A DNA stretch of 64,000 nt from Lumbricus rubellus (Eukaryota; Annelida; Clitellata; Crassiclitellata; Lumbricidae): positions 4,963,580 to 5,027,579 of the forward strand of contig OX243824.1 in NCBI GenBank assembly GCA_945859605.1. The letters run 5' to 3'. The first letter of the stretch is position 1. Every line of letters starts with the position of its first letter. The notes below the pieces were generated by a model that saw only the letters and a program-made list of their open reading frames with translations, was not told the origin of the DNA and made no database searches. Position numbers and translations under genes: made by a program. Positions 55,576-64,000 of this stretch are shown here, one piece after another.

Positions 55576-56694
55576 TTTTGGGCCGAGGGAAATTTTTTTT
55601 TAGCCCCCCCAAGAATGGAAACCAAACTCCGCCCATGATTAAACCATCATTTTTAAATAAAATTAATTCCATCCATGATCAAATAAAGTAGGCTAAGGTC
55701 AACGGTGTGCCATGCAACTAGATGTCTTAAAACACACGAGAGTAATTATAATTAATAGAATTTCGTGGATTTATTAGAATTTACGATGCTAAAACCTTTG
55801 TCGTCATGACCAAGCCTCGTGAATTAATAGTCACTATAGCCAACTACATAATTGGAAGCTGCTCTTGTGTGATGTCACAAGCCTCACTAAATGGAGAGTG
55901 TGACTCTCCATGATGTGTTTTTGACAGTAAGGGGTTGACAGCATAATATACAATTATGTCAATGTGATAGTTGTCTTATACGATCACTAAATACGTATTT
56001 GTGATGCATGGCGGATAAATTTATATAATGTTCTTAACTAAGTTAGAGGTGTCCAATATTTACGAGAGGAAAATGCATCACGATGTCGGTTGCAACCAAA
56101 TTGATGGTCATATAAAAAGTTTGGCTACTTCTGATCCCAATATTCGTAGACTAGAAACTTTAAAAGCGCAACTCGAAAGTCAAGAGCATGTTTTTTTTGC
56201 CGAGCTGTTTATTGATTTGAGCTCATAGACATTTCAACGGTAACGTTTCTTATAAATATTGTGCTTTCAATTTCTGTCTCGACTAACAACGACTACTTAC
56301 TTACTTACTTATTAACTTACTTATGCATGGGTTGTGTATAAATAAAAGGTCGTGTAATGCATTTAGAGACTAGGAGCATAAGCAGCTTCCAGTTCATTTC
56401 TTTATTTCATTTATTCATATAGCACACCTTAAATAAATGAACGATGACAACTACAATTACCTTAAAGACATCTCTTTTAATGACTGGTCTAGTACCTTGC
56501 TCATCAGTGCTGTAATATGCCGAGCAAATTTCTGTCCAGGGTAACGGCCTCTGTTGTCATAGACCCTGGTCAAATTGGAATCCTCCTCCTCCTTCTATGT
56601 GAAATGCAACAAACATTTCGTTCCAATTTCAGGAACAAATAAAACACGACTGTGTTACAGTAGCGCATAATAATTCAGCTGCTGTAGGGCCTTC

Positions 56695-58257
56695 TCAATG
56701 CTAAATGGGTCAGAGGTGTGTGTCGCTGTGAGTGGGTGCGTTCGTCCGATGCTCGGTGTACGCACGGAGCGCCAGACTCTGACAGGTTGGCGAGCATTGG
56801 CGCAGACGACGAAGGCAGAAGAGCTGATGAAATATTCATATTGTATACGTAGACTTAAGAGACGACATCGACGATGAAAGCAGAACACGTCCGGCGAATA
56901 GGAGGAGGAAAGAGGAATGGGGGAGGATGGGGAGAAGAAGGTTGAGGGTAGGAGGAGAAGGAGGAGCAGGAGGTGAGAAGGAGGAAAATGAGGACGATGA
57001 GAACGAGGACGATGAGGAGAGAAAGTGGAGGGTGAAGAATTGGAGGAGGTGTGCAACCGACCTACTGAAATATTGAGATTGACGTCAATCATGGTCCTGG
57101 CATGTGTAAAACGTGGTTAACCTCTTAACGCTATTATTTTTGCTAAGTATATAGACACCTTTAAATAGATTTTTCTCGCAACTTATATTCGTTTCTCGTC
57201 GTCTGCTAGTTATCTGAATCCCCCCCTTCGATAGATATCTAAACCCGTGTAAAGGTTTCAAATTTACCCCTTCCTAAACATTACCCAATCAGTAAACAAG
57301 AGAATAACCAAAGGGCAACGAACGGGTGACACTGTTCCAAGTATACGAATCTTTAGATAGAGATGGATAATTTCAAATGTCGAAAGTATGTTATCGTTTA
57401 ACTCTGAAAATTTTAAGGCTACTTCGAAACCTTTAAATCGTTTGACCTGACGCTATATATTTTTGAATTTCAACATCATTGCATATCGCATATGTTCCTG
57501 CGTATTCATATATGATATAGGCCTACGCCGAGTAAATCTCATCTGAGGTATAGAACGACGATGACGACGACGACGATGATGATGATGATGACGACGACGA
57601 CGTAGCCTTAGTTGAGTTTTGTTTTGAGCAGAACACGTCAGACGTATTGTAGAAGGAGGAAAGAGGAACAGAGGAAGTAGGAGGAGCGGAGGAGAAGGAA
57701 AACGAAAAGCGGGTGAGGATGACGAGGAAGAGGACGAGGAGAAGGAAGAGGAGGCGGAAGAAGAGTTGTGGAGAAGAGGGATAGAATGTGAAGGAATGGT
57801 AGGAACAGGATTAGGTGCTGGAGGAGGATTGATAGGAAGAAGAGAAGAGGAGGAGGAGGAGGAAGAGGAGTAGACAGAAGATAGAGAGGTGGTGGATTAG
57901 GATGGGAGGAGGATGAGGAGGAGGAGGAGGACGAAGTGGAGGAGAAGACGTACAACCGACCGACAGACTGATCGAGGAGAACGAAAGGAGGGAGACACCG
58001 TTCATATGTTGGACGATTAAGCTGAATAGATTCCAGAGTGTAGATAATAATAATTTTCGTTTGTTCAACAATCGGTGTACGCCAGCGTGTTGACGTACAG
58101 CAACCGGTTACACCGTTACAGTGTACAATTTTACAGTTTACACAATTCACAAGTACGGAGATCACAGAATAGGCCTACACAAATCTTAACTAAACCTACT
58201 GAACAGACAGCCTGCAATAATCGGCGCTAATAGCAGCCTACAAAGCATGTCCGCCCG
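56695..58257 (+). repeat. Leading parts of macro-units 5 and 6
   Basis: AATGCTAAATGGGTCAGAGG (56697), a purine tract at 56885-57030, the truncated macro-unit 5 at 57160-57560, a (GAT/GAC)n run at 57555-57602, a second purine tract at 57650-57960 and a headless SINE B at 58063-58257. Confidence 0.72.
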
Positions 58258-59140
58258 TTAACATAATTGCAACGCCTATTAGAACACCTTTAGATGGCTG
58301 ATTTTGAAGATTATTTATTTGTCTTTATCTTCGGCTATGTCACTGGAAATTTCTAAAGAGATTATACTAGAGTCTAGACGATAACAAAAGGCCAACAAAC
58401 GATGGAAACTGTTCAAATTAATTTCTGTGGACGTTAAAGACAATTTTGGCGTCACTATGATAATAAGATGTCGCTGAAATCTGACTCAACACACAGTATA
58501 CACCAATGACAGTTGGATAGTGTTAAATGTCAATGTTTAATCATCGTTGAACTCTGAATTGATAGCCTGCCATTAACATTTTCAGAGTCACTTAATTGGA
58601 CACCTTTACATCGCTTGATCTGACGCAATATATTTTTATCATGCGAAGTTTAACTGTCAAACTGCTATTATACATATCCAGTGAAACGCATCTGAAGTAG
58701 CGCCTTAGTCCTAAGCCAGTAGAAACAAGAATGTCGACGCTAAGCATACTTTCCATAGCATGGTGTCGTTACACAGCAAGTATAAAACCCAGATCTTTGA
58801 CGACTTGAATCTGCAGTAAGCCTATACACACACATATACGATTTTTAAGTCAACTGCCTTTGTTTCCGTGAGATGTCACTAAACGCTGGAAATTACTACA
58901 AATTGCATTGTGGTTAACTGATATATCATGTCGCATGAACGATTAGAATTAACCATAAGTTATTATACACTTCGGTAAGTTTCGTTAGGTGGTGTATTGG
59001 CACCTTTAAGTAAAGGCAGAAGCGTATAGTCACCAAGTCAACTCTAAGTAAAAAAAACCAACTTATAAAATTACCACACACCTGTTTTACGTAGAAAGTT
59101 TCTTTATAAGTTAAAGCAGACAAGCATGAATGTAATTGCT

Positions 59141-60548
59141 AATATATTATGATATATGATGATTGTATACAATATATATGATATATATGATATATATGAT
59201 ATATATGATGATTGTATACTATATATGATGATTGTATACATGTTTTTACTGATGGGTCTAAAGCTGATGACATAGTTGCTGCTGCATTCACAGTGCCAAG
59301 TTTAAATGTGGATAAGAAATTTAGATTGTGTAATGATTCAAGTGTATATGCAGCCGAGTTGACGGCCATAATTGAGGCTATTGAATGGATGTCGAATAGC
59401 GAATGTTTTTCTAATTCCAAGTTTGCAATATTTTCTGATTCATTGAGTGTTCTTACATCAATTAAGAAGTGTTATAGTGAATCTTGACCTACTTTGTTAA
59501 ATGATTTACTATTTCGCATTAACAAACTAAATTCTGATCAAATAAGATTTATTTGGATACCAAGTCACGTTGACTTGAGCGGTAATGACAGAGCAGATTC
59601 ATTGGCTAAAGAAGCCCTAAGTATTGACATTAATTCTACTAATGTTCTTGAATTTGAAGAAGTTTTTAGTTTAATTAAACGATACATATTAGACAGATGG
59701 CCGTCAGAATATGATAGTGATAAGAAAGGTCATTTTTATAAATCTATCTGTCCAACTGTTAGTACTGATATAAAATATTTCGAACCTTATAGGCATAAGG
59801 AAGTCCAGATTTCTAGATTGCGTCTAGGAACGGCAAACACAAATCAAAGATTATTCATTATAAAAAGACATTCCAGCGGTTTGTGTGATGCTTGTCACGT
59901 CAAAGAGACAATTCATCACATTTTCATTGAATGTAAAAAAGAAAATATTTCGAATTCATTAAGAAATACATGTCAAATATATAAAGATGAAATTTCTGTT
60001 AAAACTTTATTGACTGTCAATTTATATCAAAATCAAGTGTATCGGTTGATTAAACTTATAACTAAAGGTCGGATTTTGTGAATAAATCGTTTGCATCCTT
60101 GTTATAGATGGCATTTGTATCTTGATCAGATTTATAATATTTGATTGATGTTTTAAAATTTAATGGTGCATGTTTCTTTTGTACAAGAAACATTACATTA
60201 TTATTATGATTATTGATGCACTTACATATTGAACTTTTGTAACAGGAACTGTTTACTGGAGTCACTAACGTAATTAGTTATATGAGACAATCAATGTACA
60301 ATTTTAATATCTAATGTATGGATTTAAGATCTTTTTTCATAATGTGTAAACCTGAACGAGTGTCCGATGAACTACTTTATGTTGTCTACAAATTGAATGT
60401 AATTGAGATTGTACAGCTCCGTGCACCTCTTTGGTGTAGTTTGGAGGCTACATAAGTTTTTGTTTACTGCTCTGTTCACTTATATTGTATTGTCGTCAAC
60501 GGCCTTTGCTGCCATAGGATGACGTTAAACTGTGGAATAATAATAATA
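59141..60548 (+). mobile_element. 5'-truncated RNase H LINE, copy in macro-unit 6
   Basis: Carried by the 2.38-kb duplication, with the same target duplication GAATGTAATTGCT at 59128-59140 and 60549-60561, so it duplicated with its flank rather than inserting twice. Confidence 0.9.
59212..60081 (+). pseudogene. LINE RNase H C-terminal ORF with one internal stop (duplicate)
   Basis: As 29065-29934, with the same TGA (59485-59487). It differs at one residue, Asp for Asn in IYKDEIS. Confidence 0.9.
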
Positions 60549-61523
60549 GAATGTAATTGCTCGAGGAGTTAGCTAAGCTGAACGAAATATCTGCAATAAT
60601 AATATTAAAAAAGAGGCAATGATAACCGCTCAACATGATTAATGTCTGAAAACCCCAGCGAACGTTTGATTTTCATTGTCGTCTTCAGTTGCCGCCATGC
60701 ATTGCATAATCATCCCGCTCCTGTAATTCCACCTTTGCAGTACTCTGGTATAAATAGATTCAACAATCATTAGCGGGTGCATGAACTCCGCCAATGTTTG
60801 CGCACATTTTCTGAAAATTTCAGCCGAATGAAAAAAAAGTCCTCAGAATTTTCTGGCAAAGAAGTCGATTTTTCCCCCGGGTCAGCGTGTATACTCACCT
60901 CAAACTTTACCAGTAAACAGCCCTGGTTTGAACTCCTCTGTGTATAGGCTTATCAGTCAACTTCTTAATTCAACATCGCAGGCCACGCAGTTAGGGTCGA
61001 GATTGCTGCAACATTAATACGAAATCATCGTCGAAGGAACTTTGCAAAATTCATCCCCAAATCCAATTTATTAGCTCGAGCGAACGGTTTATGAATTGGA
61101 TGAAAACACAGGAACTTATTTTTTATTATAATTTTTCTTTGGGAACTATGACCTTTCAACCGTGATGTCATAAAGTGAGCTGCGCACAATAAGCATTCTC
61201 ACTTGTCTCTTGAAATAAGAGATGTAAAATTAGAATAAATGCGATTGGTTAACTCTTAATTTTTAAACCTGTAGTCTAGCGTCTTCGACTATGTTGCTAT
61301 AGTGGGTGCGTGTCACATTGCTTGTTTAACTGCTGCTTTGTTACAGCTTTCTTTGTTATGTTACTTGTTCAACTGCTGTTTGATGCTGTAAACGCTGTAC
61401 ATGTAAGTGTTATTATTTGCCAGGTTCAATAAACGAATTGAGTTAAGTTCAAAACAATTAAACACCTATTTTTAAGAGACACGTTTGCAAATAAGTTAAC
61501 TCAGAATATCAGTCAAGTACTGT

Positions 61524-62066
61524 TTACCGTTTACATTCTTGTTATAGATGGCATTTGTATCTTGGTCAGATTTATAAATATTTGATTGATGTTTTAAAAT
61601 TTAATGGTGCAGGTTTCTTTTGTACAAGAAACATTATGTATTATTATTATTATTATAAAATTTTCCGAAGTAGTTCATTTCACACAGGCAAATAAGGCAA
61701 CGAATAGTGAATATATTATTATTATTATTGATGCACTTTTATTCTGAACTTTTGTAACAGGAACTGTTTACTGGAGTCACTAACGTAATTAGTTGTATGA
61801 GACAATCAATGTACAATTTTAATATCTAATGTTTGGATTTAAGATCTTTTTTTCATAATGTGTAAACCTTAACGAGTGTCCGATGAACTACTTTGTGTTG
61901 TCTAAAAATTGAATGTAATTGAGTTTGTACAGCTCCGTTTAGACACCTCTTTGGTGTAGTTTGGAGGCTACATAAGTTTTTGTTTACTGCTCTGTACACT
62001 TATATTGTATTGTCGTCAACGGCCTTTGCTGCCATAGGATGACGTTAAACTGTGGAATAATAATAA
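61524..62066 (+). mobile_element. RNase H LINE 3' UTR fragment
   Basis: Flanked by the perfect 12-bp duplication GTCAAGTACTGT (61512-61523, 62067-62078). Macro-unit 1 has the unfilled site at 31371 (GTCAAGTTTTGTGATTAG). Begins 3' of the ORF stop, contains a short internal insertion near 61640-61720, and ends in the family 3' hairpin and (AAT)n. Confidence 0.9.
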
Positions 62067-62715
62067 GTCAAGTACTGTGATTAGTACGGACGGTTCAGAA
62101 AGTTGTCCAAACCATTGAAACCATGATAACGCGTCGTAGGGCCTATACTGCACTCTGTTAGAGTCAACAATCACTTGGTCGCGTGACGGAAGATATTATC
62201 CCGTGTGAAAATTTTTTTAAGGTGTTTAACATTACAGAGGAAAATTGTGTCTCGCGCTGTCGGAAATTGCAAATGCCTTGTCTAAAACCTACACGTGATG
62301 TTAATAGTAATCGTAAGGTCAGTGGGTGCTGCGATTACCCTCCAGTGACCTTTCCTTTGATAACTCACCGGTCTACCACGCACCAATAAATAACAGCGGG
62401 ACCCTCAAAACTGCTGCAGCATCCTTAACGCCTACATGGAACCTAAATCCGGGCCTGAACGCAATCGTGTCAAACGTGGAAGCCAGTGCATGAAGCGCTG
62501 TAATATGCCGAACTAATTTTTGTCGAAGGCAACGGCTGTCATAAGCCCTCGAATCCAACCAAACTAAATATCTAAAAACGGAAAAATAACGAAAAGCTAA
62601 CGAACGGTGCGAACTGCGTAGTCAAATTAATTTATGCCGACGTCAAAAGAGAGTTGATTTTCGAATCGATTCATGCAATAACATAATAATGGATTAATTC
62701 AAATGTCGACGTTAA

Positions 62716-62790
62716 CACTTTCCCACCGGATGGGGTCACCCGTGACCGCATTAACAGGATAGGTAACAAAACAATTCCGGCTGGAAAGGG
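62716..62790. mobile_element. Tiny TTAA-flanked insertion (piggyBac-type MITE?), 75 bp
   Basis: CACTTTCCCACC at the left and, inverted, CCCTTTCCAGCC at the right, with TTAA on both sides (62712-62715, 62791-62794) and an internal GGGTCACCCGTGACC palindrome. Macro-units 1 and 3 lack it (GACGTTAAGTTAGCG at 32026). Confidence 0.7.
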
Positions 62791-63034
62791 TTAAGTTAGC
62801 GTTGAATTCTGAATGATGTTTCTTTGAAACCTTTATATCGCATATCACTGATGCTATATATAATAAGCAATTTAACTGCATTGATAATTCCAATTTGCGT
62901 TAAGTATAGTCCTAGCTCGAAGCCAGTAGAATCGAAAAGTGACTAATAAGTATTATCCTTTATTAACTAATTGCACATGCGTATTGTGGTGTATGTGCAT
63001 CATAGGCCTACACGTACGTCCTAACAACAATCAA

Positions 63035-63048
63035 GTGATGATGATGAA

Positions 63049-63102
<54 letters not shown>

Positions 63103-63117
63103 AATGATGATGATGAT
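63035..63117. repeat. (GAT)n, SINE C tail
   Basis: About 26 trinucleotides with two interruptions. Confidence 0.95.
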
Positions 63118-63388
63118 GGTTCTCTGCCCGTAGGCAGGTTCTATGGCTTTCGCCAACCGGGTATGAGATGAGTGAAGTGGTTTCCCGTTGCCTCCCCCAG
63201 AGACAATGATGGGTAAGCAACTTACCCAAGGTCGCTCCGCAGCAGATTGCGCCCCTGCGTCCCACACGTGCTAGCCCGAGATATCTAAATCTCTGAACGT
63301 CAACTCCCAGCTTGGGGCTTGAACCCGCAGTCCGTTGCAGCCAACAGACGTATGTCGCTCTCGCTTACCGGTGTCACGGTGTAGCTAA
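63118..63388 (-). mobile_element. tRNA-derived SINE, family C
   Basis: As 43998-44274, nearly identical to it. Confidence 0.82.
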
Positions 63389-63428
63389 CTAGGCTATCAA
63401 TCAACAATCAACTGTCAACATGAATCTA

Positions 63429-63598
63429 CACCGTGGTTCAACAAAAGTAAGCCAAATTATTTTTCAATTATCTCCAATGCCTAATAACATATCATGCTAA
63501 AAGTTTCCAAATATTTAGAGAATTGGACCAAGAATATGATTCAAAAATATCAAGCGATAAAGTTTAACTTGTTAGGTGTTAGAGATTATATGCAAAAC
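63429..63598. mobile_element. Mariner-type MITE, truncated first copy of a tandem pair
   Basis: Identical by eye to the first 170 bp of 44314-44512, lacking the right inverted end; it stops at ATGCAAAAC and is followed by ATCTA and the next copy. Confidence 0.88.
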
Positions 63599-63603
63599 AT
63601 CTA

Positions 63604-63802
63604 CACCGTGGTTCAACAAAAGTAAGCCAAATTATTTTTCAATTATCTCCAATGCCTAATAACATATCATGCTAAAAGTTTCCAAATATTTAGAGAATTG
63701 GACCAAGAATATGATTCAAAAATATCAAGCGATAAAGTTTAACTTGTTAGGTGTTAGAGATTATATGCAAAACAATTTGGCTTACTTTTTTGAACCACGG
63801 TG
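63604..63802. mobile_element. Mariner-type MITE, complete second copy, 199 bp
   Basis: Full-length, both inverted ends, followed by TACAAAATTCTAGC as at 44513. Confidence 0.9.
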
Positions 63803-64000
63803 TACAAAATTCTAGCTAAAAACGTCTTGCTCTACAAATTATCAGCAGAAGGTAGGCAACGGTCGTGCGATCGTAGAGGTAGTTTATATTGTTGGGGATT
63901 TGGGGAAGTAACCCATGCATGCAGTAAGAAACCAGTGTTCGTCTGTTATCTCCGAGGAAATACGCTGAACAAATGAAATAGGCGACTCAAATAATATCTT

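Larger units (their letters stand above)
53357..55637. mobile_element. hAT-like non-autonomous element carrying two minisatellites, 2.28 kb
   Basis: Perfect 14-bp ends CATGGGCGGAGTTT (53357-53370, 55624-55637) and perfect 8-bp duplication ATTAAACC (53349-53356, 55638-55645). G-rich and C-rich subterminal parts (GGGGGGGCTAAGCCCCCCC). Contains a LINE remnant and two tandem arrays; no transposase. Confidence 0.9.
58222..60605 (+). repeat. Second copy of the 2.38-kb block
   Basis: Gapless match to 28075-30458 at an offset of 30,147. Confidence 0.9.
58285..64000 (+). repeat. Macro-unit copy 6 (runs off the window)
   Basis: Same order of words as macro-unit 1: CACCTTTAGATGG (58286), GATGTCGCTGAAATCTGACT (58468), GAGATGTCACTAAACGCTGG (58871), AAGGTGTTTAACATTACAGA (62219), TAAATAACAGCGGG (62386). 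From about 62.8 kb it is closest to macro-unit 3. Nothing coding outside the LINEs in 60605-61510 or 62090-63030. Confidence 0.75.

Overview
This is a repeat-dominated, AT-rich piece of an animal nuclear genome. Two protein-coding genes with GT-AG introns can be read. The rest is transposons, SINEs, LINE ends, microsatellites and long duplicated non-coding units. The spliced proteins resemble vertebrate EIPR1 and DNAJC5 closely, so a bilaterian invertebrate is likely. A marine non-vertebrate deuterostome is my guess from the repeat style, but the window alone does not fix the phylum.

1-5.94 kb: seven exons of EIPR1 (WD40 protein of the EARP/GARP endosomal tethering machinery) on the minus strand. 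Its last exon(s) lie beyond the left edge. The introns hold a hAT-like MITE, three full tRNA-derived SINEs and one SINE head, and LINE stubs. 5.94-12.4 kb: the cysteine-string protein gene DNAJC5 on the plus strand, head to head with EIPR1. Five exons are certain and a first coding exon is proposed at 6063-6103. Two adjacent MITEs, a 13-bp minisatellite and a 190-bp tandem duplication lie in its introns; a hAT-like element follows the stop codon. Both genes serve vesicle trafficking and regulated secretion.

12.4-24.3 kb: no gene seen. There is a complete Tc1/mariner element with a broken transposase (15358-16381), a roughly 3-kb non-coding unit repeated about three times (16.4-22.6 kb), a 1.1-kb (CATA)n tract, a tandem tRNA-like SINE and a minus-strand RNase H LINE. 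24.4-28 kb: long purine-strand tracts and simple repeats.

28-64 kb: a degenerate array of a roughly 5-6 kb non-coding unit (starts near 28.1, 33.4, 39.65, 45.3, 57.2 and 58.3 kb) bombarded by mobile elements. Because the units are paralogous, empty and filled versions of the same site can be compared directly, which confirms several insertions and their target-site duplications. A 2.4-kb block containing a LINE occurs twice, almost identical, exactly 30,147 bp apart.

The most interesting material is mobile-element biology: hAT-like non-autonomous elements that each carry a private minisatellite, a nested foldback element with tandem-array termini, and two SINE families whose tails match ends of LINEs seen here. 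I found no prokaryotic-type system, CRISPR array or rRNA gene. All homology calls are from memory of protein families; no search was run.
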